This document shows positions 21,986 to 32,599 of a stretch of DNA of 64,000 bases, one piece after another. Position numbers and translations under genes: made by a program. Source of the stretch: Sympetrum striolatum (Eukaryota; Arthropoda; Insecta; Odonata; Libellulidae). The stretch lies in NCBI GenBank assembly GCA_947579665.1, contig CANPUZ010000048.1, positions 868,001-932,000 on the forward strand. The letters are read 5' to 3'. Under the pieces are notes generated by a model, which was not told the DNA's origin, searched no databases, and worked only from the letters and a program-made list of their open reading frames with translations. How positions within the stretch are numbered: position 1 is the first letter of the stretch; every line of letters begins with the position of its first letter.

Positions 21986-22436
21986 GTAAGTCTACTTTCA
22001 TAATCAAGATGTGAGAATTTAAAGAATAATAAGCTGACTAATTTTTGTAGTACATGTTCTTTGAGGTCGATATGACGACAAGAGGACCACACTCAGCAAC
22101 CAGATTCAAGAAACAAATATAAATGTGAGGATCATGCAATGAATGTGGCAAATTTACTGCAATGAAGTCAAATTTATTTTTAAAAACAAGTATTGTGCTG
22201 GCTTGTAGCGTTCAGTAGATGAACTATCAAAATAGGGTCCTCCACATCAAGAGTTTTTCTTCTGACAATGAGTACCAACAGTGTTAGCAGAATGCAAGCA
22301 ACTTTACTCGTGTATATATACACACACACTAAATTAATTGTATCTGCTGCAATGTACCTCACACACACCTCCCTGTTCAATAATACATTACAACTTACCC
22401 AAGAGAAATAGATACATTAACATTGTAATCACCTTT

Positions 22437-22577
22437 TCATTGCTGGTACTCTCTGCTTTTGTTTTCAGGAATAGTTTCTCTAAACCTATCGCATTTCTCT
22501 TTGAAGCACTTGAAGCCATGAGGTTTGTCAGAACAATCTGAACAGACGAAAGGTGGAAAATGGTCATCAAAGGCTAC
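22437..22577 (-). CDS. candidate exon 2 of a short minus-strand gene, Cys-rich
   Basis: Minus strand: acceptor TGTGTTTCAG ends at 22578, followed in phase 0 by VAFDDHFPPFVCSDC then HGFKCFKEKCDRFRE. The frame ends with a TGA at 22437-22439. The Cys pattern (C-x2-C with later Cys and FK-KC) recalls the second half of a ZAD-type zinc domain, but the first half is not visible, so this is only a resemblance. A donor-like GTGATT lies 4 nt after the stop. A weaker donor within AG-GTTTAG would skip the stop. It joins in phase with the candidate first exon at 22979. Confidence 0.4.
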   Translation of the reverse strand, partial: VAFDDHFPPFVCSDCSDKPHGFKCFKEKCDRFRETIPENKSREYQQ

Positions 22578-22978
22578 CTGAAACACAATATATAGAAACA
22601 ATCAAAACAGTTGGTCCAATAATAAACAAGCGTACTGAAAAGTAATCATCATCAAGGAGAAAAGCAACCACCTGTTGCTATTTCGCATTTACTAGCAAAA
22701 CTTTACTATTTAATTGCACAAATCCATTCTATTTCGTGTTGGAGATGGCGCAATTGTTTTGCAGTACATTCGTAAGGTAACTATATCGTAAAAATTCGGT
22801 ACCATCTTTGCAAATACGTTTAAAACCATCATTGTAAGTTAAAGGCGTAAAATAAGAATATATAAGTGGCTAAAGTAAAAGTTATGAATTGTTACCTCGT
22901 AATTGAGAACTTCACATAGAGTTCGAGCTACATTCTTCAATGAAAAGAATAACACAGCCAACTTGCACGTTTACTCAC

Positions 22979-23086
22979 GATTTTGAGAACCAAAACTCCA
23001 TCTCTGTCTTCCTGCTGCAGGGAGACGAAGCGGATGGTCAACAATCCGGGAGATTTTTCAAACCTAGTCTGTTGGTGGTCAGCCAT
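22979..23086 (-). CDS. candidate first coding exon
   Basis: On the minus strand an ATG in good context (GGAGAAGATGG) at 23084-23086 opens 36 codons, MADHQQTRFEKSPGLL followed by TIRFVSLQQEDRDGVL. The exon ends at a strong donor GTGAGTAAA. The region upstream (23090-23180) is locally GC-rich with several CpGs, as expected near a promoter. The frame passes in phase 0 into the exon at 22577. The function is not recognised. Exons at 22437 and 22979 could make an 82-residue protein, or be the start of a longer gene. Confidence 0.45.
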
Positions 23087-23924
23087 CTTCTCCAACACTG
23101 TTTACGGTGGTTGGCGGCGGAGGCGCACGAGATATCGATGCTCGAATGTTTGCGCATGGGCCGAGTTACAATTTAAAATCTATTAAGCCAAAGACAACGA
23201 AAAGCAATCATTAAATCAAAAGGCATTGATATGAAACGTACTAATAACAATTTATGTTTTCAGGTATCGATTTAAGGAATTCCGTCATCCCACTAGTTAA
23301 AAATATGTCCGATACATTCACTAGAAATTGTTTTTGAAGTAAGTTGTAATCACATACTTTTAAGGCTAACAAATCAGATAAGAACTAATTATCGAAGAAG
23401 ATTATAATGTTAGCAATTTGCATTTTGGTTTCATGGAAAGAAAGCTTGATTATGCTTTGTTGACGTCGTTCCTTACCTCGATTTCATAGAACCGTTGATT
23501 TTAATTTAATTTTGGAAAGAATTGGACTGAACGAATTAGCTGAACACTTTCTTTTGAAAGATAATGGACATTAGCAATGCCATTTTTAGTATTTAACGCC
23601 GTTCTTTATGCGAACTTCGCATACCTCTGATATCAGGAAGGAAGGTCTGTCGCATTTTCATTCAAGAATTTTGCTGGGTTCGAAGCAAGATGCGAAAAGG
23701 GCATATGAAAAAACCGAGCATTGAAAAGTATAGCATATGATTTATTGAATGGAGTTGTTAATCATGAAAAGTCTTCATTTTATTCGGTCAGGTTACTACG
23801 GAAGATATTGCCACTAAGTTACAAATCAGTTTTCACGATACTGTGACTTGCAAGATATTTGTCCTCGAGTGGACGCGATGAAGAAAGGTCGAATAACACT
23901 TGGGGAATGGAATGACCATCGATC

Positions 23925-24410
23925 CAGCGGTGATGACGTCACGATAAGGTGATGATTGAGTTTTAGAAGAAGACCTCCTGTCGGAGGATGATGCCCTGTT
24001 AGCGAATCGAGAGGCGAATAAATCGGAAGGCCCGCGGAGGCATTAGTTAGAGTGAAACTGCGGGGTAAAAAATGGTGCAGGGGATGTTCTTCGGTAGGGT
24101 TGATGTGGTAGAGAGGTGTGGGCAGCTTGGTGAGCTGGAATTTGTCGAAGGTTTTGAATATTAAGTCGGGGGCGGAGAAAATTTTGAAAAAAAAGGCCGC
24201 GGAAAAGCGATTTTTCGTTGAAAAAACGGAGGAAATCCGTGGATTTTGATAGAAATTTTCCGATCTGCTTGAAAACGAAAGGTGTACCTTTGGAGAAGGA
24301 GTAAAATGTTTTCAACGCAAATTTGGGCATGATATTAAGATGGTCTTAAAAATAAGTAGAAAAAGGATTCTTAAGATTCGCTGCAATTAAATCGTCCGGC
24401 ATCGAACCCG
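23925..24410 (+). repeat. direct repeat D3, copy 1
   Basis: About 490 bp with a close direct copy at 25385-25900. Shared blocks are TGACGTCACGATAA, TCTTAGAAGAA/TTTTAGAAGAA, CGGAGGATGATG, a GGGGTAAAAAATGGTGCAGG block, TTTTGAATATTAAGTCGGGG and GCCGCGGAAAAGCGATTTTT. The tail (from about 24340) passes into the tRNA-like T-arm unit (GGCATCGAACCCGG, minus sense) of the array family described for 38-50 kb. Confidence 0.8.
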
Positions 24411-24419
24411 GGGAACCTA

Positions 24420-25380
24420 CTTGAGCGAAAATATTTCTTTTCAGGTATAAAATTTGCCCATTTTTGAGTCCTCAGCCCCGGGATTTCTGACCGTATCGTC
24501 ATAAACCCAGTGGGGGGCTAACATCCGGCTGCGACCGCCAGTGAGGGGAATTCTCAGAAACTGAATGTTTTTGCACACGTTTTGGTAAATGATTATTTGT
24601 TGTAATTTTTGTCAATCTAACATTGAAAATAAATGCAATCTCTTGCGCCAAAGATGTACAACTTTTAAACGAAGTTCTAGTGTAAATATTTACTATATTT
24701 CCACATCGTTTTCATGTATTAAGAACAAAACATATTTTCCATCCTTCTTTCACATCCGGGCTTCGGACCGGCAAAGGAGTAAGGAGAGTATTTTTGCGTA
24801 TCCGAATTTTCTTGTGAAAGTATTGTAAATACGTTAATATCAACTCTAGCGTTTCGTTCAAAAGTTGTACAATATCAGCGTAAGACAAGGATATTATTTC
24901 CAATGCAAAATTAACAACAATCACAAAATTAATTTATTGGCAAAACGAGTGCAAAAATATATCCTTAACAGCAACCCCATGCGGCGACCGGCGCTGAAAA
25001 ATGACCCTGCGACCTAAGGACACCCACGAGCTCGCCGAGAAAAAGGAACAGAGATCCTGCGTTCAAGGATTATAATCCGAACCCATTGATAACAATGGTA
25101 CAACCATGAAACCGTTATTTCCAAGAATCGTCGAGAGATAGGAAAAATAATTGCAAACGAAACGCAAAGTGATCGTAGACCGAGAAGAATAATCATAAAT
25201 TAATGATGGAATACGGCACAATTTTTGAAGACACAATTACGATTCAAATAAACGAGCGTATTTCTACTTCGGAGTGAATTTGCGTATTGTAATTGGCTTT
25301 TCAGGATAACTGAGTCGAGGATACACATTTATCCGAATGTAAGGAAAAGCGGAGGGAAAACGGAAGAAAGTCCATCGGCC
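24420..25380. other. spacer between the two D3 copies
   Basis: No gene, terminal repeat or RNA motif was recognised. A minus frame at 24712-24924 is unremarkable. Confidence 0.4.
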
Positions 25381-25384
25381 CCTT

Positions 25385-25900
25385 TCTCCAGCGGCGTTGA
25401 CGTCACGATAAATTGATAAGCAGCAAGTCTTAGAAGAACACCTCCTCACGGAGGATGATGTCTTGGTAGCGAATTCGGAGGCGAATAAATCGGAAGTGTC
25501 GGAGAGGGATTAGTTAGAGTAAAACCGCGGGGTAAAAAATGGTGCAGGGGATGTTTTCCGGTTGGGTTGATGTGGTAGGCAGTTGTGGGCGGGTCGGTGG
25601 GCTGGAATTCGTCGATGGTTTTGAATATTAAGTCGGGGGCGGAGAAAATTTTGAAAAAAAGGCCGCGGAAAAGCGATTTTTGGTTGAAAAAACGGAGGAA
25701 ATCCGGGGATTTTGATAGAAATGATCGGCTTCTTTCGCTCGGAAACATCGAGCACACCTTTGGAACCGATTAGACGAACGAGTAAAATGTTGTGAACGCA
25801 AAGTTGGACATCATATCGAGAGGATCGTCAAAAGTAGAAAAAGGATTGAGAATATTGTTGAAATTCGCTGCAATTTAATCGAACCCGAGTCTTACTGGTG
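25385..25900 (+). repeat. direct repeat D3, copy 2
   Basis: Copy of 23925-24410 about 1.45 kb downstream in the same orientation, with the same internal order. It ends in TTTAATCGAACCCGAGTCTT, a decayed version of the T-arm-like unit (minus sense). Divergence is concentrated in the middle (TCTTCGGTAGGG against TTTTCCGGTTGGG). Confidence 0.8.
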
Positions 25901-26179
25901 AACTTACGATTCAGCACAACGGAATAACAGCATCTGTAACTACGTGTGAAAATTCAAGCAGAAATATTGGCTGCAACTGCCTCAAACGACGTCCTATTTT
26001 CACATACGAGTAAAATGCTGCGTGGAGATCGACAACAGTTATGTATCGGGACGGTCCTCTAAAGAAAAAAAATTCAAAATATTGTTAAATTTCGCGGCAA
26101 GGTAAAACTGTCCAAGAGGACTGTTTGGAAAATTGAAGACTGTTTGGGTTTTATTTTTTTTTAACTAGAAATAGCCGGT

Positions 26180-27890
26180 TTTCGATGACATTTTCAGGGA
26201 AGACACTTCAAATATTGCGGCTTATTATGCAATTTCGAGAGTTGAAAAACCTTATATAGTTACTGAGAAACAACGATTTTAGTGACCGAGGTACAGAAAT
26301 GGCCTCAGTCAAAAATCCCCAGAATGCAACGGGAATTCCTGCGCCAAGATTGAACAGGGGTGGTATTTTTGTAGGAAAATAACACGTAAATTATACAAAA
26401 TAAGAGGTTATAGCATGAAAAATGGTATAAAAAGGCAGGATTAAGAAACAATAAAGAGTAATAATGCATGGAATAATTCAATAATAAAGATGAGAGACAG
26501 TTAAGGATGACTTTTGGTAAAGGTGGATGGGTTGAGTCGGGGGTTCGTTGTCTTTTTAAGTAAAAATACGGTTTTAGTCGCAAATGTTGCCTTGTGTTAA
26601 GAAAAAGATAGTCACCCTCTCGTTCGGATCGCAAGCTATAATTGGTTTGCAAGCTAAATTAGTACCCAAGGTCTTTTAACACAAATATTGGTAAATTTCT
26701 AGTTTCACACAGTCAGCCTTTTTTTTTCTCAAGTGCTTTTGCCCCGATTTCGACGATATTTTAGGGGGAGACACTTGAAAGATGGCGGCATATTTAACGT
26801 ATTATAGCGAATCTGAACGTCCTATATTTACGTAGATATCGGCATTTTAGTGAGCAAAGTACCGGAATGGCGTCCGGAGACCCTGTTTTCGGAGCTATTT
26901 CCGTCGTTTTGACGCCAAGTGGAGCGGTCATCACCCAGTTACAACTCTCGTAAGTTGCCTTAAAAAGTGAATGTTATCTTTCTCAAGTGGTTCTCGTCGG
27001 AAATCGACGAAATTTCACGGGGAGGCACTTGAAACATCGGGAAGCTAAAAAACGATGAAAAACTGCTTTTTAAGCCACAATGCTAATCTAAATTACAAAC
27101 AATATGCTCTGCACAACATATAATATCGAGTTAATATGAATATTCTTAATAGGGATAGTGGGGACCCTTGAGATTGAAACGATCGTCCGTTCGCCGCCCA
27201 CGCGCCGGGAAAGGGAGTCGCTTTCCCAACCTTCCCCCTTCCGTTCATCGTTACCGTTAACTGTAAGATTGTAATGAGAGAGAGTGTTTTTGTGACAAAT
27301 GTTGCTTTGAGTTAAGAAAAAGATAGTCACCCTCACGTTCGGCTTGCAAGCTATAGTTGGTTTGCAAGCTAAATTAGTACCCAAGGTCTTTTAACACAAA
27401 TATTAATTCTGATCGATTATCACACCCACCCAGCACCCCTTTTCACTCAATGAGCCCCGTGAGCGAGTAGGAAATTGGGAAAAAACAGGTAAATAAGTCG
27501 ATTACAAAAATGGCCGAAAAAACGTCAAAAATAGGTCATTTTCAAACAATAATATCTCCGAAAGGGAAGGTTTTATGAAGTATTCGAAAGAAGATATATT
27601 AACCGCCATCCTTTATCTATCACTTGGTGTAAGTTTCGTCAAAATATAATCATTATTAAGGGAGTTATTCAATTTCACCCAAACAGTACCTACGTGAAAT
27701 TTTACCGAAAAATTTTTCTTTTATATTAAGAATTGCCCTATTCCGTTGATTTTTTCGGGGAAGACACTTGAAATATCGCGGCTTATTACGCAAATGATAA
27801 CGACAAAGTACCTCGTGTAATTACTGAGATATATCGTTTATAGTGACCGAGGCACCGGAATGGCCCGCGTAGGCCATGTTTAAAATGTTA
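26180..27890 (+). repeat. cluster of four copies of a ~130-bp motif, plus a 105-bp direct repeat
   Basis: A module starting TTTCGANGANATTTT, then GGGGNAGACACTTGAAA, then GCGGCNTATTA, ending TTTAGTGACCGAGGNACNGGAATGG, occurs at about 26185-26310, 26740-26900 and 27745-27870. A truncated copy lies at 26995-27050. A separate block with AAGAAAAAGATAGTCACCCT and TAGTACCCAAGGTCTTTTAA occurs at 26585-26690 and again at 27300-27405. All copies are in the same orientation. No coding potential is conserved among them. Confidence 0.65.
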
Positions 27891-28376
27891 GTTATCCAGA
27901 TGTCGACGAGTTTCACCTCTTGGAAGTAGAAAAAAATCACGAATGTTAGCTTTCATACGGGCGCTAACTTTTAAAGAAAATGATGAAATAATAACCTGAA
28001 AAGATGAAACGAGGTATATCATCCAGAAAATACAGTAAATAATCAGGGATTATACAGTATGCACGTAAACAAACAACTCTGTGCAACACAGTCATTTGTC
28101 AAATTTTCAGGGAGCAGAGATGGCAGCACCAGTGCACTAATTTCAATCTGTTCTTACTTTTCTTTGGCAGTATCTTTACTTGGTAACGGTTGATGGATTT
28201 CGGAATGTTTTGAAGTTATCGAGAACGGTTTCGGAAATATAGCATGAGATGTGTTGCGCCAAATACTGTAACAGCACAGAAGTAGTGAGTTAATGCCACC
28301 GGTAAAACAGTCTTCATCGATAACTATACCCAAACAGAATTCCACCTTGATATAATTTCTTAATTGTCTTTTGCAG

Positions 28377-28540
28377 GAGAATCCATATGACTTATCGGTT
28401 CTTCTTCCGGAGACCTTTATTATACATTGTATTTCATGTTCTACGTCAATAAGTCACGGTTATGTTAAATCTTGCACGTACACCTATTCAAGTGGGAAGT
28501 CCGGAGAGTATCTGCTGTTGTTAAGCTCGGTAAAGGAAAG
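28377..28540 (+). CDS. internal exon of an unrecognised plus-strand gene
   Basis: Acceptor GTCTTTTGCAG ends at 28376 and consensus donor GTAAGTG starts at 28541, enclosing 164 nt. The frame starts in phase 0 with 54 open codons, ENPYDLSVLLPETFIIHC then KSCTYTYSSGKSGEYLLLL. It leaves two bases (AG) that complete a codon with the first base of the exon at 29653. The agreement of acceptor, donor and phase supports a real gene. No family is recognised. Upstream exons were not identified, although an ATG in AGAGATGGCAGC near 28107 is a weak candidate start region. Confidence 0.5.
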
Positions 28541-29652
28541 GTAAGTGAAGCTTTTTACCGTCTTTAGTAATTTTTTTTAGTATTTAATAACCTAACATTT
28601 AAGTTTGCTTACAAGAAGCATTTCTGATTAAATTTTCCCACATTTGTTATGGTTGTGTTTATTTACTTTACGCAAACGACTTAATTTCCTATATCTGAAT
28701 GAATTTTACCTTAGTCTTCTATCATTGAAAGTTTTACTTGTCACTCACGTTTGTTTCTTTGCATTTCACTTAACACGGACGGTTTTGTAGTGAGAAGCAA
28801 AGTTTTAATTATTCGGTTTCTGTTGATTTCTTAGAGCGAGACAAGGAGATGTGTCAGAAATCTGATGGATTCATTGCAGACAAATTGCTAGAATAAAAAA
28901 GCTTCTAAGGAAGAGAATGGTTATTAGAAGGATTATACTGTGATAAAGTGCTCCACCTGAGAAATCACATACACAAGAGGAAGACCTTAACTACAGTGAC
29001 GAAAGCAGACATCATAAGGAATTTTCGCAGTAGTTTCTTTATGTTGAGCTATTTGTTAATATTGTAAGTATTGCGAGGCAATTTAATGAATAATCTTTTC
29101 ATATTCGTGAATTTTAATCTATTTTTAAGGCAGTACTAGCTGCAATGAAGTTAAGAATGAAGGAAATGTTTGTTTAGACTGATGGATTTACAAATAATTT
29201 TTGCAGTAGTTTATTTCCCTGATTTGAATTCGGAATATTTGCTGTTGAATTTTTATAATATCTGTGTCTATCCAGTGATGGTTGATGGTTCTTTCTAAAC
29301 CTGATGCAGATTGTTGAATACAGTGAGAATTGTAATTAAAAGAACTCTATTCCTCTAGTTGTAGTAAAAAGAAGTCTCTCTAAAATATTCGTTATTCATG
29401 GTGAATATACATTTTTCTTCTTTCATCAGTGAATGGGGAATAGGTTGTACTTTCAATTTAACTAATCGTTTTACTTCTCTTAGATTTGTTCAGATTTCAT
29501 TCGTTGTTAACTATAGAAAACATTTTTCATTGTCATTTGCAGTTGTAAAGGAATGTATCTATGTATGTATGTCTATGTTTTAAAAGAATTTACATCAATA
29601 AAATTTTGTATTTACAGCCTGGGGTTTTCTTCTTCTTTTATTTTTCTTTCAG

Positions 29653-29746
29653 TAACCTACCAAATGAAGGCGAACTCGATGCAACTGTTAACTTTCTGTG
29701 CGATTTAATTCATTGCCGTGCCTATTTAATGGTGATAATGACTTGA
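29653..29746 (+). CDS. terminal exon of the same plus-strand gene
   Basis: Acceptor with a long pyrimidine tract (TTTTTCTTTCAG) ends at 29652. The first base joins AG from the 28540 exon to make a Ser codon. The frame then reads NLPNEGELDATVNFLCDL then HCRAYLMVIMT and ends with TGA at 29744-29746. An AATAAA follows about 110 nt later. Together with the exon at 28377 this gives an 85-residue C-terminus of unknown function. Confidence 0.5.
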
Positions 29747-29856
29747 AAATGTAATGTTTTCGTTTTTTTATAGAAAGTACATAATACGCGGTGAATTTCT
29801 CTTCTAGAAATTCACCTAATACGCGAATATTACGTTTAATATTAATTTACTTTCAA

Positions 29857-29862
29857 AATAAA
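29857..29862 (+). terminator. poly(A) signal AATAAA
   Basis: Canonical AATAAA about 110 nt downstream of the TGA of the terminal exon at 29653-29746, suiting the 3' end of that gene. Confidence 0.45.
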
Positions 29863-30124
29863 AAACATTTCAACGTAAACCGACTGTGTTTTGAAAATGG
29901 GGTAACGTATTCGGCATACGTGCGTGTAGGACGAATTCACTCGAATATTATATCATAGATGTACGCATTAGTGAATGAATGCCTTGTTCTAGTTCAGGGA
30001 AACATTTACAACGAAGAAATTCGTACGAAATCATTACATTCATCACTTCAAAGACGGGTAGCACCTATGGAAAACGTTTGATTTTCTCCGAACTTGGGAT
30101 CACAACATGGGCATGTCCGTCTAA

Positions 30125-30485
30125 CAAGGGAACATTACGCGTTGTGTGAAAGGGATCTTCATAATACTTTTAGGGAAGGCTCTCGTGCAAATAATAATAA
30201 CAATTGTGAAACCTTAGCGACTAACTTGCGCTAATTTTTAAGAAATAAGCGTTTAAAAATCAGCGTCGGATTTCACCGTTAGCGACTTGTAACTATCCGT
30301 ACGGCAGAATTAAGCTAGGTAGTCGTGGTGTAGTGGTATCGAGCCCGGCAGTGAAATCGTCGATCACGGGTTCGATTCTGTGAGGGATAAAAATTTTTCA
30401 ACTTTCTTTTTTGTTCGTATAAGTCTTTCTCTTTCGTTTGTAATTTATTAATTTTCATGCCACATTCAAGAACAACTTTTTTTTA
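30125..30485 (+). repeat. left terminal inverted repeat
   Basis: Inverted partner of 31452-31810. It includes GTTAGCGACTTGTAACTA, the tRNA-like module at 30318-30389 and a closing CATTCAAGAACAAC-T-tract. Confidence 0.85.
30318..30389 (+). repeat. tRNA-like (Pol III promoter-like) module in left TIR
   Basis: It has an A-box match TGGTGTAGTGG and a B-box/T-arm GGGTTCGATTC flanked by CACGG and TGTG. A T5 run at 30394-30398 could stop RNA polymerase III. The 7 nt before the A box do not pair with the 3' side, so there is no acceptor stem. It is tRNA-derived, not a tRNA gene. Confidence 0.6.
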
Positions 30486-30950
30486 GCTATTTTCGCTACC
30501 TTCGATAATTATCGGATGAAGCTCATCTACTAACCTGAATGAAATTATTCACCGAATGACGTTCCCGCTGAAAATCACTTCCCCATGTTTTCCCATCCAG
30601 GCATGGGTTTTCCCTATCAGAAGGAGAGTTTATAGTCCTTTCCTGACAAGTCGAAATTCCTCGGCAATTCTCAAAATTTTTGTGCATTTATTTTCAATAT
30701 CAATTCTGGATAATTTGCTCCTGTAATTTTTATTCCTTTAAGAATATTAGGAAAGACTTTTATGATGAATTTGAACTAGATTTTAAAAATAGAATTACAT
30801 TTTTGGCAGATCGATAATTATCATAATTTACTCAAATAGTAAATACTTTTTATAGCAAGACTACATCAAAGATATTCGGAGAGATATTGCGGAAATTAGG
30901 ATGAAGGATAGCTATGCATTTATGCAATACAAATATATTTCATAAAACAT

Positions 30951-31443
30951 TTATTTCTCACAATTTTTTGGGTGGTATTTAAAATAAAAGCAATCGAAAC
31001 ATAAGCATTTTCTGCACCAAGAACAACGCAGGAAACTGATAGCATTGCAGCTACATTTAAATTTTAAAATGTCCGAAAAGCAAACTTGATTTACATTTAA
31101 GAAAGCACCTCTCGAATCTCTTAATCGACAAGAAAACCAGGCATAACACAACATATTCGTAAATATTGGAGCAGAAAGTTGATGATGCATTAAAGAGTGA
31201 ATGCGTATAGCATCCTCTCGTTTATTTAACTCCTTGTTTGATGCCATTACCTCTGGGGCGTTCTGAATTCTTTTAATTAAGTTCTTCACTTGCCGGAAAA
31301 ATACACGTCAAGAGGTTGGCACAATGGGGTACATTTCGGCGGGATAACTTTTAACGTGCACGTTGGGTTACCATTTCCATCCACAAATACTTCGTCGTAG
31401 AGAGAGGTGTTCGTTTGCCCTGACCATGAGTCTATGATCAACA
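30951..31443 (-). pseudogene. DDE transposase C-terminal part, frameshifted
   Basis: On the minus strand the upstream frame reads LLIIDSWSGQT. This is a hydrophobic strand ending in the Asp that fits the second acidic residue of a DDE nuclease. It continues to VIPPKCTPLCQPLDVYF, the PP-CTP--QPLDV-motif typical of pogo/Tigger-type DDE transposases. A one-base frameshift near 31297 moves the frame to QVKNLIKRIQN, which continues for 112 codons. These include HSLMHHQLSAPIFTNML and a C-terminal Cys-rich segment with FLRCSWCRKCLCFDCF, which may bind zinc. The catalytic N-terminal part is missing. It lies between the two inverted repeats and is the element's own gene remnant. Confidence 0.65.
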
Positions 31444-31451
31444 GAAAATAA

Positions 31452-31810
31452 TAAAAAAAGTTGTTCTTGAATGTGGCATGAAAATTAATAAATTACAAAC
31501 GAAAGAGAAAGACTTATACGAACAAAAAAGAAAGTTGAAAAATTTTTATCCCTCACGGAATCGATCCCGTGATCGACGATTCCACTGCCGGGCTCGATAC
31601 CACTACACCACGGCTACCTTGAAAGCCGTACGCATAGTTACAAGTCGCTAACGGTGAACGGTGAAATCCGACGCTGATTTTAAACGCTTATTTCTTAAAA
31701 ATTAGCGAAAGTTAGTCGCTAAGGTTTCACAATTGTTATTATTATTTGCACAGAGCCTTCCCTAAAAGTATTATGAAGATCCCTTTCACACAACGCGTAA
31801 TGTTCCCTTG
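31452..31810 (-). repeat. right terminal inverted repeat
   Basis: Inverted copy of 30125-30485, ending GTTCCCTTG and followed by TAA. Confidence 0.85.
31547..31618 (-). repeat. tRNA-like module in right TIR
   Basis: Minus-strand counterpart of 30318-30389. Here the T arm is a perfect 5-bp stem (CACGG/CCGTG) around a GATCGAT loop, and the A box TGGTGTAGTGG is intact. An acceptor stem is again absent. Confidence 0.6.
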
Positions 31811-32039
31811 TAAGACGAATAAAGACGAAATGGAAAGGTCACTGTCATTTATTGCATTGTTATTAATATAAAAACGTATCACTAAGTACATTACAAATCA
31901 TACAGTGAAGAGACAAGAAAAGAATGTAAACAAGAACTCGAGCCAGAATCCATGAAAGAACACTAAGAAAGATTGCATAATAATAGGCTGTGGATCGAAA
32001 AAAGTTCAGAGAAAGATAGCTGAGGAAGCAAATCGTTAA

Positions 32040-32585
32040 AGAATATGACGTTAAGACGCCAGGAAGCTACAAACCAAAGATTAAAATTTTGATATTGATG
32101 AGCATCTAAATGATGAAGAATTGAAAGTATGTTTGATAGACCAAAATAGTGAGGTGTTTAAAGTAGATTCTTCGATTGATATAATTGTAAATAAGGAGGT
32201 AGAAGGGAAAAAGACAGCAGGAATAGGAGAAATAAAATTAAAGAGAAGTTGAGAGGTTATTAAGGCTAAGGAAAAGGGGAGACATAATGTAGGATGGGAA
32301 AGATATAGAATTGAAGAAGATATGGGAATTACAAGATGCTACTCTTAAGAACATAAAAGTACCTATTGCCAAAAAGGTATTAAAAGTGTAAAATGTGGTG
32401 AAGAACATTTGGCCAAGGACTGAAAAAGTATTATTGAAAAATGTGTAAATTGTGATGCAGTTAATTTTAAACTGTGTCTTAATTTAGGTGTTAATCACAG
32501 TGTATTAAGTAAGAAATTTTCTGTCTATCAAAGTATATGTGGAGTTATGAGGAAGATGGTAGATTATGGGATTAAATAGCAATTA
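32040..32585 (+). pseudogene. LINE ORF1 (Gag-like) remnant with zinc-knuckle trace
   Basis: Plus frames, interrupted by stops and shifts, include YKPKIKI then DIDEHLNDEELKVCLIDQN. This resembles the RRM-like part of Jockey-type ORF1 (K-PRIKI--ID--L--EEL----QN). Further on KCGEEHLAKD and KCVNCDA resemble the CCHC knuckles, with one Cys lost to a stop (AAGGACTGA). NHSVLSKKFSVYQ, the usual ending of such proteins, follows. The endonuclease remnant of the same element starts just downstream. Confidence 0.6.
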
Positions 32586-32599
32586 AGGATGACAAAAGA

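Larger units (their letters stand above)
30125..31810 (-). mobile_element. DNA transposon with ~360-bp terminal inverted repeats and TAA target duplication
   Basis: The arms 30125-30485 and 31452-31810 are near-identical inverted copies beginning CAAGGGAACATTACGCG. TAA flanks both ends (30122-30124 and 31811-31813), as expected for a 3-bp target duplication. The 1686-bp element holds a broken transposase frame on the minus strand (30951-31443) and a tRNA-like module in each arm. Arm identity is high, with few mismatches such as AGTCGTGG against AGCCGTGG. That implies relatively recent activity. The internal region is deleted or frameshifted, so the copy is non-autonomous. The superfamily is uncertain: the transposase looks pogo-like, but TAA differs from TA. 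Confidence 0.75.
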
